This document shows, piece after piece, positions 1-12,074 of a stretch of DNA of 64,000 nucleotides. Numbering within the stretch: the first letter of the stretch is position 1; each line of letters starts with the position of its first letter. Source of the DNA: Pelobates cultripes (lineage: Eukaryota > Chordata > Amphibia > Anura > Pelobatidae). A model generated the notes under the pieces. That model was not told where the DNA came from. It saw nothing but the letters and a program-made list of their open reading frames with translations, and searched no databases. The stretch is taken from positions 359,396,856-359,460,855 of the forward strand of contig OW240913.1 in assembly GCA_933207985.1 (NCBI GenBank), in the 5' to 3' direction. The translations under genes and the position numbers were made by a program.

Positions 1-601
1 ATGTAACCTAGGTACACCTCCTATCTGTGGAATTGTTGAGTTACTGTTAAAAATACCTTTTTTGGGATCTGATTGTTTTGGAATATAAATACCCCCAGAT
101 ATGAGGCAAAAAGAACTGCCCAAAATATTGCATTTAAAAGGGTTACGCTGAGCTACATCACAATAGCTTGCAACCTGCTTCCCTTCCTTTGTTGGCTAAT
201 AGTTGTGCTCATTTGCAAAATATTGTTGTACGATGTCACCTCTGTGGAGATACGAGAAGTGGAAGAACACCTCTCTGGCTTTCTGACTGACGGCTTGGGA
301 GGTATTTCTGCTGAAAATTATATTGTGCAATGATTGACGCATGTGCTTAGCATGACTGCTATCAGCCTATATCGAAATTCCTATCATCCCACGTGATGTG
401 GTGACTGGAACCGCATTTGAGGGATAAACTACTTATCCCATAAAATCCTGGAGAACGGATATTAAAACGAAAAAAAAAAACAGACAAGGATGAGGTACTT
501 CTGATTGGTGGAAGCTTTTCCTGGTCAGGGAGAAAGTAGCTGTGTGGAGTGATCGGGCACTTGTGTTCAAAAGTTTGGTTGTTAAACGATTTGTTAAGCC
601 C

Positions 602-1105
602 TTAAAAGGTAAACTATAGTTCCTGGAAAACAAACTTGTTTTCCTGGCACTATAGCTTACCCCTGCCTCACGGCCCCTCCCCCCCAGTCACCTCTTCTGT
701 CACTTACTTGGGTCCAGCACTGATGTCCCTCTGCGCTGGCTCGGGTCTGCCTTCTCTCCTTCCCCGCCACCATCAGCCAGCATGGTAGACCTAATGCGAT
801 TGCATTAGGATTTCTCCATAGGAAAGCATTATACAATGGGGTTTTGGGTGACACTGGAAGTCCCCATACATAGCATGAGGATGTTCAGCGTCAGTTAGGT
901 GACCAAAACTGGCCTAAAAGCCTGGAAGTCCCTCTGGTGGTTGTCTGGTAGACAGCCACTAGAGTTGGAGTAAACCCTGAAAGGTAATTATTGCAGTTTC
1001 TTAAAAACTGCAATAATTATCTTTGCAGGCTTAAATGACTTGGGACACTGAACCCAAACCACTTCAATGAGCTGAAGTGGCCTGGTGCCTATAGTGTCCC
1101 TTTAA
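602..1105. mobile_element. T2 MITE
   Basis: TTAAAAGGTAAACTATAG ... GCCTATAGTGTCCCTTTAA, with the CTTCAATGAGCTGAAGTGG hairpin near the right end and an ATTATTGCAGTTTCTTAA / TTAAAAACTGCAATAAT hairpin. Confidence 0.75.
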
Positions 1106-2050
1106 GGTAAAATGGCACCCAGCACCTCCTTGCACCATAACAACTTTTTGTTGCGATTAAGTTATGTTTCCCAGAATGTTCCTTTAAAAAGCCCACTAAC
1201 AAGCCTAGACTATTATTTATCATTCACCAAACTGTTCATTTTGCTCTGTGCAGTCAGCTTGATACAATTCTTCTGGAATCCTATCATTTAGCATCTGTCT
1301 GTCGGAGAGCCTGATGAAGTGCGATTTATTGGTTGCAATAACCCATTTTATTGTTGCAGAGATCGATGGACAGACGCACACTGTGATCTCGTGACTGTGG
1401 AAACCCATTTTGTGAAGTCCCTGCACTGCCCTTTAGAGGCACTTCTTACTGAAATTTGACTAACTGACCAGTGGGGAAGGCTACATCCCATGATATTGCC
1501 AATCAGTGAGCTCTGCAGTATGGCCAGGTCTAATCCCAATCCCTGTCTATGGAAACTGTAATGCAGTGTGCTTGGTTTTATATACCTGCAGCCATGGGTG
1601 TGGCCGTAAAAGCTGAATATAGTCATGAGAATGGATTTCTAAATACCTTTATCCCTTTACTGTAATTAGATTTATTTTCCAGTTTCATCACCTGGGAGTC
1701 ATGCGATAGGTATTATTTGTTTACATCCCAGCACTTAATTTATGGTTGAAGACATTATAGTCCTTTTAGAATGTACATGTAATTAAAGACAAACCAGACT
1801 AACTGGAATGATAAACAATTTACTCAAGGAAATAAACCGATCGCCTGGCACAGGAAGTTAAACAATCCCTTCCTTCGATGGGTGGAGAACCAGGAGGTTT
1901 TATTGTGCATGCGTGGCCATGCCTAGAGGTGTTTTAGGTTCAGTAGAGCTATCCAGAGTTTAGGCATCATAGTCCATACCTCTCAAGTGTCCCTTTTAAT
2001 GACAGTCCATATTTTGGGCCTAAATCCCTCTGTCCCTCTTTTCTATCTTA
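1106..2050. other. Intergenic stretch, no gene recognised
   Basis: Short frames on the minus strand (1220-1626) show no domain. No repeat ends seen. Confidence 0.4.
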
Positions 2051-2091
2051 ATGTCCCTCTTTTCTAAGAGCTCCATATTGTTGTTGTGTCT

Positions 2092-2345
2092 GAGTGTATA
2101 ACAGAGCTCCACAGCAATAATACTCCCAGTAATGTGCCTGAGTGTATAACAGAGCTCCACAGCAATAATACTCCCAGTAATGTGCCTGAGTGTATAACAG
2201 AGCTCCACAGCAATAATACTCCCAGTAATGTGCAATAACAGAGTACAGCAATAATACTCCCAGTAATGTGTCTGAGTGTATAACAGAGCTCCACAGCAAT
2301 AATACTCCCAGTAATGTGTCTGCGTGTATAACAGAGCTCCACAGC
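2092..2345. repeat. 48-bp minisatellite, about 5 units
   Basis: Unit starts GAGTGTATAACAGAGCTCCA and ends CCCAGTAATGTGCCT; units start at 2092, 2140 and 2188, then a shortened one, then two more. The minus-strand frames stay open across it but are repeat artefacts. Confidence 0.85.
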
Positions 2346-2662
2346 AAAAATAATGTTTCTTTAAAGTACAATAATATGTGTTCTTTAAAGAACAATAACT
2401 GTGTTTAGAAATCACCCTGTGTCAATAAGATACATTGTTCTTGTAAATTACATTTTAAATGCATAAATTGTTTTTAGTAAGTCACCTAATATTTCTCAGG
2501 ACAGCCCCGTTGCATCACACACTCACACACGCCCCCAAAAATGCAAGTGTTGCTCTTTGTCCATTTTAGCAATTAATGTTTTATTGATTTGTAAAAAAAA
2601 AAAAAAGGTGGATGTATGTGCAAAGGGCACTTATCTTTTAAAAAAATAAAAATAATTCTATA

Positions 2663-3440
2663 GTTATTATTATTTGTATTAATTTAGCACCAGCTTATTT
2701 CGCAGCGCTTTACAATAAGAGGGGAATTTACCAAATGAGACAATAACAACATGTAACAGGAACAATACGTAGTTGAGGACCCTGCTCAAACGAGCTTACA
2801 GTCTAGAAGAGGTCGGGTATAAAAACACAATAGAAAGGGTGTTTGTTGAGAGAGACAGCAAATAGACATGGTGGGAAAGTAGCAGAACTGGAGGTGAGAG
2901 TGGAGTGTGGCTCTATTGGAGAGAGCGAGAGGTTTAAAGGATAGAAGTTACTCTGGGAGGCCATAAGCTATCCTGAATAGATGGGTTTTGAAAGGGACTT
3001 CTTAAAGGGACACTCCAGGCACCCAGACCACTTCTGCCTATTGGAGTGGTCTGGGTGCCAACTCCCACTACCCTTAACCCTGCAAGTGTAATTATTGCAG
3101 TTTTCATAAACTGCAATATTTACCTTGCAGGGTTAACTCCTCCTCTAGTGGCTGTTTTAACCCCTTCAGCAACGTGGGATGGGGGGTAGAAGGGAGAGGG
3201 GACCTGCAGTGCTGGAGAGTCCCTTTAAAGGATTGAACATTAGGGGAGAGTCTGACAGGGGTAGGCAGGCTGTTCCAAAGGAAAGGAGCTGCCCGTGAGA
3301 AGTCTTGCAGGCGTGAATTTGCAGTAATGGTGCGAGCAGCATAAAGGAGAAGGTCACCAGTAGAGCAGAGAGACCGAGAGGGGGAATACCTACGAATCAG
3401 TGAAGAAATGTAAGAGGGGGCTAGAGTTGGTTAGAGCTTT
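2663..3440. repeat. Dispersed frog repeat (CGCAGCGCTTTACAA type), split by a T2 MITE
   Basis: Holds CGCAGCGCTTTACAA and GACCCTGCTCAAACGAGCTT, a pair of motifs I recognise from many frog sequences; its class is not clear to me. A second, diverged copy is at 32640-33060 (GGGCCCTGCTCAATGAGCTT). Confidence 0.55.
3002..3228. mobile_element. T2 MITE, short form, inserted in another dispersed repeat
   Basis: TTAAAGGGACACTCCAGG ... GAGAGTCCCTTTAA, 227 bp, with a CACCCAGACCACT / AGTGGTCTGGGTG hairpin. The surrounding dispersed repeat (2663-3440) continues on both sides. Confidence 0.8.
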
Positions 3441-3590
3441 ATAGGTAAATAAATGAATTAGGAACTCAAACACTAAAGATATATCCTCCGATATCGAAAA
3501 ATGGTGAAGCATACCTAAAAAAGTGGAGTTCCAGTTTTTTAGGTTCGCTTAACCAATGTTTTATTGAGGTTATGCAAAGCATGCATAGCA

Positions 3591-4307
3591 AATAAGCTTT
3601 CCAAATGAGTCAATATGGTTAGAAAAACTGTCCAAATGATTTATCTACAGAACTCACCATTAAAGTCTACGGGAATATTTGTAGATAAATTATTTGGAAC
3701 GTTTTTCTAACAATAATGAATCATTTGGAAATCTTATTAAATTCAGGCCGATGTTTGGTATTTAATGAAAATTTTAGAGAAAAATTAACGTCTGAAAAAT
3801 GCATCCACCAGAGCTGTAGTAGTTAAATTACATCCCCGGCCTATGTATTTATTGTTGGTGTTCCTAAATAAAATAATGTTGTGCAACCTTAAAGGGACAG
3901 TCTAACCTACAAATTTGCTTAATCTTAAAGGGACACTACAGTCACCAAAACAACTGCAACTTAATGTAGTTATTCTTGTGTCTATATCTCTCCCTGTAGG
4001 CTTTTCAATGCAAACACGGCCTTTCCTATGGGGTTTTTGCATCACGTGACCAGGTTTTCAATATGACAGGCACTAGAGGTGGACTCAGGGCCGGTGCAAA
4101 GATTTCTGCCCCCCTTGGCAAAGACCCATTTTGCCACCACCTCATGTCACTCACTCACTCACTGACAGCCATACACTCACTCACTGACACACACACAGAA
4201 GCTCACTGACAGACACACACTCACTGACATACATTCACTCACTCACTGACAAACAGACACACAAACACTCCGGTCACTGGCATTTGTTGGCAGAGCAGGC
4301 ACCTGCC
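3591..4307 (-). repeat. Left arm of long inverted duplication
   Basis: 717 bp that match the reverse complement of 5592-6291 almost throughout. Its outer end breaks inside a hairpin MITE and its inner end breaks inside the hAT MITE, so it is the derived copy. It contains a T2 end (TTAAAGGGACAGTC near 3892) and another (TTAAAGGGACACTAC near 3928). Confidence 0.9.
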
Positions 4308-5204
4308 ACAACGTCTTATACTATCAACACTAATACAGTCAGAAACATTACTGGACAAAACTCCGAGCCATACAATATAACAATACCTCCTTTGATATGT
4401 TTACATTATAGTAAGGTCGTACTATGCAATATCTAATTGCAAAGCATACCTAGGCTTGCCGGTATATGACGTTTCAATCATATACATGTGTACATCATAT
4501 AGACAAGTAGCTTCGTAATGTGGAAATATTACAAGAAAAAGTGACCAACATGGCCTACAAGACACTTTACAGTTTCTAATCAAATGAAGGACCCTATAAA
4601 AAACTAGATGTAATAAATTCCTCCAAGAGTGTTTAGAAACACATCTTAGCAAAACATTAAATAAAAATACATTTTAAAAAAATTAAAAAGAAGGCACTAT
4701 TAATTTTAAACAGGTCAATTGGCAGAATTGGAAGTTTAAAGCGTGTAGGTTACAGATTCCTGGAGTGCAATTAACCAATACCCAGCCTAAAGGCATAGCA
4801 CCAGGGCAAGAACAGAGGTGTTGTGCCGGACGGCAAACAGGTCTCTAATTATTGTGTTACAGTAGGTATGTAGGATATCTAGGGCCGACTGCCACCCAGC
4901 CTCCAGGCATGATGCTGCTCCGTCTAGTCAAGACGTTCCAGCCACTGGACTTAGGCCCGAGACAGGGCAGAGATCGTTCTCGGTTGTCGATGGATGACGG
5001 CGACGCTCGCTGCCTAAAGTATGGCAGCTGTGGCAATCCTCCACTGGATTCATGGGCTGGATCACACAACAGGCCATCTGCAGGGCTTCCAAGTATGAAG
5101 TTGCAATCTGCTGTTTCTGTGAAGATTTATTGGCTATTAATCTCCTCCAGAACTCGTTGCTTATCCAGTCAACAGCTTGAATCATGATACCCCCTTTCTC
5201 CATT
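4308..5204. other. Spacer of the inverted duplication, no gene seen
   Basis: About 0.9 kb of ordinary AT-rich sequence. Short open frames on both strands near 4850-5200 have no recognisable domain and no splice context, so I do not call them. Confidence 0.5.
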
Positions 5205-5956
5205 TTAAAGGAACTCTATAGTCACCCAGACTAATTCATCTCATTGACGTCGTCTAGGTGCAGTTTCCCTGTCCTCTTAACACTGCAATAAAAAAACAAT
5301 ACACTTTACATTTGTTTACATTGCAGGGTTAAGTCCACCCAGGGCCGGCGCAACCGTTAGGCAAACTAGGCATTCTCCTAAGGTGCCGGCCTACTGGGGG
5401 CGCCCACTGGGTGGGCTGTCTGCCCCTGTCTGCTGCCGCAGCGCTGGGTGAGCGGCACTTGAGCCGCCCCCTAGTGCCAGGCTGATCCTCAAGGCGCACA
5501 AAAGTGGGGGCGCCGAGAGGTGCCCTGTCACAGACGGGCCAAGAGGTGGCCTGATAGCCACCTCAGGGTGCCCCAAAGCTGTGATAGGTAAGGCAGGTGC
5601 CTGCTCTGCCAACAAATGCCAGTGACCGGAGTGTTTGTGTGTCTGTCTGTCAGTGAGTGAGTGAATGTATGTCAGTGAGTGTGTGTCTGTCAGTGAGCTT
5701 CTGTGTGTATGGCTGTCAGTGAGTGAGTGAGTGACACGAGGGGGTGGCAAAATGGGTCTTTGCCAAGGGGGGGCAGAAATCTTTGCACCGGCCCTGAGTC
5801 CACCTCTAGTGCCGGTCATATTGAAAACCTGGTCACGTGATGCAAAAACCCCATAGGAAAGGCCGTGTTTGCATTGAAAAGCCTACAGGGAGAGATATAG
5901 ACACAAGAACAACTACATTAAGTTGCAGTTGTTTTGGTGACTGTAGTGTCCCTTTA
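5205..5956. mobile_element. T2 MITE interrupted by the 457-bp hAT
   Basis: TTAAAGGAACTCTATAGTCACC at 5205 pairs with GGTGACTGTAGTGTCCCTTTA near 5935-5955. Contains the CCCCATAGGAAAG block seen in many copies here. Confidence 0.7.
5340..5796. mobile_element. hAT MITE, 457 bp, perfect target duplication
   Basis: CAGGGCCGGCGCAACCG ... TTTGCACCGGCCCTG, flanked by AGTCCACC at 5332-5339 and 5797-5804. It is inserted in a T2 MITE (5205-5956). Internally it has TGAGTGAGTG / GTGTGTCTGTCAG simple repeat. Confidence 0.85.
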
Positions 5957-6291
5957 GGATTAAGCAAATTTGTAGGTTAGACTGTCCCTTTAAGGTTGCA
6001 CAACATTATTTTATTTAGGAACACCAACAATAAATACATAGACTGGGGATGTAATTTAACTACTACAGCTCTGGTGGATGCATTTTTCAGACGTTAATTT
6101 TTCTCTAAAATTTTCATTAAATCCCAAACATCGGCCTGAATTTAATAAGATTTCCAAATGATTCATTATTGTTAGAAAAACATTCCAAATGATTTATCTA
6201 CAAATATTCCCGTAGACTTTAATGGTGAGTTCTGTAGATAAATCATTTGGACAGTTTTTCTAACCATATTGAATCATTTGGAAAGCTTATT
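5592..6291 (+). repeat. Right arm of long inverted duplication
   Basis: 700 bp, the likely source copy: on this side the hAT MITE (5340-5796) and the hairpin MITE (about 6134-6302) are both whole. The spacer between the arms is 4308-5591, about 1.28 kb. Confidence 0.9.
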
Positions 6292-6302
6292 AAATCGAGG
6301 CC
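6134..6302. mobile_element. Hairpin MITE with TTTAATAAG ends
   Basis: GGCCTGAATTTAATAAG at the left mirrors CTTATTAAATCGAGGCC at the right; the inner arms (TTCCAAATGATTCA...TAGAAAAAC) also pair. A cut copy is at 3591-3752. Confidence 0.7.
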
Positions 6303-6349
6303 ATCATAGGTGACAGAGACTAGCACAGGGATATTAACAACATTAATTA

Positions 6350-6784
6350 TTAAAGGAACACTATAGGGTCAGGAATACAAATGTGTATTCCTGACCCTAA
6401 AGTGTTAAAAACACTATTTAGCCCCCAAGCCCCCTTAAGTATAGTAAAGACTCACCTTTATTCCCATAGGAAAGCATTGGATTGGCTGAGATCGTCAATT
6501 CTGATGATCTCAGTTAAGGAGGCGGGGGCGGAGCCATCATAGCGCAGCACCAATCAGCATCTCCTCATGTAGATGCATTGAATCAGTGTATCTCTGTGAG
6601 GAAGGTTCAGTGTCTCCATGCAGCACGGATCCAGGAAGCACCTCTAGTGGCCATCTGAGCGACTGCCACTTCTCTGAAAAAGCAGCATTTACATTAAAAA
6701 AACGCCTGCAGGCACAGGCCATAGACCCCAGAACAAACGATACATTAAGCTGTCGTTGTTCTGGTGACTATAGTGTCCCTTTAA
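6350..6784. mobile_element. T2 MITE
   Basis: TTAAAGGAACACTATAGG ... CTATAGTGTCCCTTTAA. Has the GGGTCAGGAATAC / GTATTCCTGACCC hairpin at its left end, like the copies at 48898 and 53194. Confidence 0.78.
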
Positions 6785-7519
6785 GAATTCCTAGGGAATT
6801 CCACATGTTAGACAACAAACATTAAACTGAATACAGATGACCTGGCTAATTTGTGGCTTAATGTTTGGAATTCACTTTGATTCCTGGTTCCAATAACGGT
6901 TTGAGTAATTAAAGTGTTAATCGGCTACCACGGCACGATGTTGATACTGCACAGGCCACGGTGCACATTATGCCGTGATCCCAGCCCTTCACACATTTGT
7001 TTACTCAGCAGGCAGTTACAGTAGTAAAGGTGGGGCATGATGCAATGCCTATTTACTGGCTGGGCAACTTTTCAGTCTGCATAAATTAGACACGTGTTCA
7101 GATAAACAGCTGCCCATCTGCCAGTGCAGTGCCTGCGTCTTGCATACAGTTAGCAGTTATGTCACAGACAACTGTCCCGCTTTTACAAACACAGTCCCTT
7201 CATATGAATGCCAAACCGTTTGCATTCATTTCTCCCGATTTAAAGGCTTGTGCTTTAGAAGAGTTTATTGTATATTCTCTTTGACGTACGCATGTAAAAC
7301 GTTTTCTTTTATCATGATGCTTGACTTTGCTTGACCTTTTAGTCCAAAATATGTTATGTACGCATTATTAGATAATAGTTACATGGCTTGTTAACCCTCT
7401 TGCGGAAAAAGAATGACAAACTTCTGGCACGCAAACAGTTAATAGAGATATAAACTGCTGTATGAGTAATTTTGACAATGTTTGGACTGCGGTCAGGATC
7501 CAAGGCATACTTTAGCTTC

Positions 7520-8275
7520 AACTGACATTGTGACTGAACTGACACAGCCATCTGGCACTGACATTGTGACCCTACTGACATAGCCATCTGGCACTGACAT
7601 TGTAACCGTACTGACACAGCCATCTGGCACTGACATTTTGACCGTACTGACACAGTCATCTGGCACTGACATTGTGACCGTACTGGCACAGCCATCTGGC
7701 ACTGACAATGTGACCGTACTGACACAGCCGTCTGGCACTGACATTGTGACCGTACTGACACAGCCGTCTGGCACTGACATTTTGACCGTACTGGCACAGC
7801 CGTCTGGCACTGACAATGTGACCGTACTGGCACAGCCGTCTGGCACTGACAATGTGACCGTACTGACACAGCCATCTGCCACTGACATTGTGACCGTACT
7901 GACACAGCCGTCTGTCACTGACATTGTGGTTGTACTGGCACAGTCGCCTGGCACTGACATTGTGATCTTATTGGCACAGCCGCCTGGCACTGACATTGTG
8001 ACCGTACTGACACAGCCGTCTGGCACTGACATTGTGGTTGTACTGGCACAGTCGCCTGGCACTGACATTGTGATCTTATTGGCACAGCCGCCTGGCACTG
8101 ACATTGTGATCGTATTGGCATAGCCGCCTGGCACTGACATTGTGACCATACTGGCACAGCCGTCTGGCAGGGACATTGTGACCGTACTGGCACAGCCGCC
8201 TGGCACTGACATTGTGACCGTACTGGCACAGCCGCCTGGCACTGACATTGTGATCGTATCAGCACAGCTGTCTGC
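7520..8275. repeat. 36-bp minisatellite, about 21 units
   Basis: Unit CACAGCCGTCTGGCACTGAC + ATTGTGACCGTACTGG, 36 bp. The period is a multiple of three, so frames on both strands stay open (161 codons plus strand; 268, 183 and 116 codons minus strand). No splice or start context supports a gene. Confidence 0.88.
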
Positions 8276-8289
8276 CACTGATGGGTGTA

Positions 8290-10060
8290 AATAGCCCAAC
8301 TTATTTAAATGACAATGACAGAGTCGCAGTGCTGGAAGATACTAGTTCTAATGATTGGGACCTGTGTCCTTTAACCTTGAACTGGTTTGATGTTTTCATT
8401 GTTTTTCATGTTACCTAGCACTTGTCATACACAGAATGTACATCACTCATGGCACCTCCGTGGCACATGCAGCACTCGTCTAGTACACACGTGGAACCAA
8501 CATTACACGAGTTAACTAAGACACTCACTTGGTGCTAACATAACATTACCATCCTAGAACCTTTTAATCCAGGAGAGGCATCAGTGCTCTTTATAATAGG
8601 CTGCATAATATTACTATCACTCTGATACCAGTGGCAGCTGGTGAGGTTCAGAACTAGCTGTCCCCCCACCCTCCCACCTAACCCCAGGAGATGCCACGAC
8701 CAGTTGAAAGCCAGCTGCATCGTCAGTCCTCAATAAAGGGAAGAATACAAACTGCAGATATAATCATAACAGACACGTTATTTTCTAACACACTCTTATC
8801 AGTAATCCTTACAATGCCAAGAAATGACATTTCTATTTCATTTAACTTTTTTGCAATAAAAACTGGGAGGGCGCAGCTTGACGTGCCCCTATGGATCAGC
8901 CTCCGTTGTCTGTTACTATAAAAGGATGGAAAGCTGAGGGCTTTAGCCCATTTAGTTATTATCAATCACTCGCTGCTTTAACGCCATTGTTTACCCGGTT
9001 GGGCTGCATGTCATCCTGGTACACATGCACACTGAGATGACATGACCTTTTCATGGTTGTAGAGATGCAAGTTGGCTTGCTCCCATGAACCCCGGCAGTC
9101 TGACGTCGGTAGCTATGTACAAAGGAACTCACAAAAAGTATCTGGACTTGACATTACACACCTGGCAGTTACACATTGCAATCTACTGGCAAGAATTCAC
9201 ATCCAGCCACGCATATCACACAAAATCCACATATCATTCATTACACGTTTAGCACCCACATGACACGTCAACATCATATTGAACCAAATCACACACAGAA
9301 CCCATGGCACCCAATCCAGACAACTCACAATTGGCATTCTCCTTAACAATCCTTCCACATGTCCCAAATCCGGTGGAACGTTCCCGATTAGAAGCAGATA
9401 TTCCCAGGCAGGACGTTGAAAGCCCTGTTGGGTGTCTGTTATTCTGACACTGCACTGGGGTGGGATGACCCACTCATATTACAGCTGTGAGACTCACCGG
9501 TCATTCAATGTGTGTCACAGGCAAACCCAAAACACCAACACCACCAAACACACATTGGGCACATTAAATGGATATCATCCACGTGGTACGCACTGTATTC
9601 ACGTGGCACCTACACCATGCACAAATCACAAACATGAAACATCTCACGGATTTAAGGTAGTGGTGCCACTAATGTCCACTCACTATAACAGTTATAAAAA
9701 AAAAATGCTACATTTTAGTACTTAGTGCAAAATTCCAGTAACTTGTCTGACTCTGGCCTCCATGCCCATTGGATGCCACCTGCAGTGGAGGGGGTATTAC
9801 AGCTTGCATGGCTGCCATGGAAGGGAAGCTGGCACTATGCTGAGGCAGGCAGTAATGGAAAACATGCTGAGAATTTAGGGCACAGAGAGCAGCTGCTAAG
9901 GGCCCCATAATAAGCAGTGTAGCTGTCCATTTTACTCTCAATTAAAGGCGTTCCTTACACAGTATACATTTAAAATACCAGCATTGAATAGGTGCATTCT
10001 AAATATCACCATTACATTTCATCTATTAAACAGATTGATTGTAGAATGCTTTTATTTTTT
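8290..10060. other. Intergenic stretch, no gene recognised
   Basis: Short open frames only; no repeat ends or domains seen. A GT/AC-rich bias (many CACA, CATG words) runs from 8400 to 9700. Confidence 0.45.
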
Positions 10061-10643
10061 TATAATTGGATTGTTTCATTGTTTTCCCTTTGTTTGTTTT
10101 TTTACAAGAAGATTGGATTTCAATAGAAATTGGTACTTTTGTAAATGAAACTTGTTGCACCCCACCCTCGGCTTTCAAGCAGACAACTGGTCCTTTTACG
10201 TCTTGGTTTTTCTTAGCTCAGTGGCCAGAGCACCTGCCTTGCAGAGACTTATCACTGAACTGCATTGGGACGTTTGTGATTGAAAAGCCACAGAAAGTCT
10301 GGGTGGGGTCACAAGGGGAGGGTTTGCAAAGGCTGCAGACAGGAGATCTGCAGCTTTCACAAGCTGTTTTAGATATACCAGAAAAGTAAAAAAAAAAATA
10401 TATCAATAATTGATACATTTAAAATTGCATGCATGCAAGAAAAAAAATATGCAGATTACAGAGAACAACACATACACATTGAACTTTGCTGGAAGTTTTC
10501 CTGGGGTAGACACTTTGAATTGCAGGGAATAAGAATCGAAATTGAAAAATGTAGACTAAAAAACTGAAGCAGCAACAATAGTTGGGTTTGAGGAATTTTC
10601 CATATTTGCTATTTTCCCTAAAAGTGCTACAAATTACACCCTT

Positions 10644-10976
10644 TAACGGAACATTGTATCACGGCAAGGCTTAAAGATTCCGGCTGTCATAGAGGAGGGA
10701 ACCAATGCTCGGCAGTCCACTCCTGTTGCTATCACTTCTGCAATGCTATAGTAGTTATGGTGCTGTAAGTGCTTCTTTAATGCTAAATGGGGCACAACAA
10801 GCACCAACAATATCATTATCCAATGTCCAATCTTCTATATAGTGTTAACACACACTGCATGCTTATACCATAAAGTCTCAGTGCATTGAGATTTACTATG
10901 GTCAGTTGTTCCGTGTTCCTGCACCCTGCTTGAGTGACCTTAATGCCTCTGGCAATGCCATAAAATGTCCCTTTAA
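10644..10976. mobile_element. Probable old T2 MITE
   Basis: TTAACGGAACATTGTATC ... GCCATAAAATGTCCCTTTAA. Ends are degenerate but length and layout fit. Confidence 0.5.
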
Positions 10977-11519
10977 TCAGCTGGCAGGCAATCCAGAAAA
11001 TGTATTGATTGGCATGCTGCCCTCACCAAAGAACTAGTATCTGAACACACAAGTGTTAGGAAAACAAACCTGTATTCCTAGCGCATTAGTCTCCCTGCCC
11101 CTAGCTAAATAGGTCCCCTGTGTGTCCCATAAAAATATTAAAATAAAGGTTTTCACTTACCTTCTTCCCACATCTAGGTCAACTTCATGGACGAGGCATG
11201 GCCTCCTGCGGCATGGTCCATTCCAATGCTGCTCATAAAGGAACTTTGGGGAACTGATGTGCACAATGAGTCCCGCGTGTGCATTCAAGCTTCCCCGTTG
11301 CATCAGTGCTTTCCTATGGGGGCTTCCAGGTCACATGATCTCGTTTTTCTCGGTCAGTGTAGCATAAGTAGCCCCAATGGCTGTCATTGGAAGTGTTTTT
11401 GATCCTTCCCAGGTACACATTGCCATTTCAGCAAAACAGCAATGTTTTACCTTGAATGGTTAAATGGACAGGACCACTGCACCCAGACCACTTCATTGAG
11501 ATAAAGTAGCCTGGGTAAC

Positions 11520-12074
11520 TTAAAGGAACCCTATAGTCACCTAAATTACTTTAGCTAAATTAAGCAGTTTTAGTGTATAGATCATTCCCCTGCAATTTAA
11601 CTGCTCAATTCACTGTCATTTAGGAGTTAAATCACTTTGTTTCTGTTTATGCAGCCCTAGCCACACCTCCCCTGGCTATGATTGACAGAGCCTGCATGGA
11701 AAAAAAAACTGATTTCACTTTCAAACAGATGTAATTTACCTGAAATAATTGTATCTCAATCTCTAAATTGAACTTTAATCACATACAGGAGGCTCTTGCA
11801 GGGTCTAGCAAGCTATTAACATAGCAGGGGATAAGAAAATCTTAATTAAACAGAACTTGCAATAAAGAAAGCCTAAATAGGGCTCTCTTTACAGGAAGTG
11901 TTTATGGAAGGCTGTGCAAGTCACATGCAGGTAGGTGTGACTAGGGCTCATAAACAAAGGGATTTAACTCCTAAATGGCAACGGATTGAGCAGTGAGGCT
12001 GCAGGGGCATGTTCTATACACCAAAACTGCTTCATTAAGCTAAAGTTCTTCAGGTGACTATAGTGTCCCTTTAA
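11520..12074. mobile_element. T2 MITE inserted at the end of an older T2 copy
   Basis: TTAAAGGAACCCTATAGTCACC ... GGTGACTATAGTGTCCCTTTAA. Directly left is a T2-like end (CACCCAGACCACTTCATTGA ... GCCTGGGTAAC), so the insertion used the TTAA at the older copy's terminus. Confidence 0.75.

Noticed and set aside
4852..5203. Overlapping frames of 70-111 codons on both strands
   Set aside because: No domain, no repeat of the frame in the arms of the inverted duplication, and no splice support.
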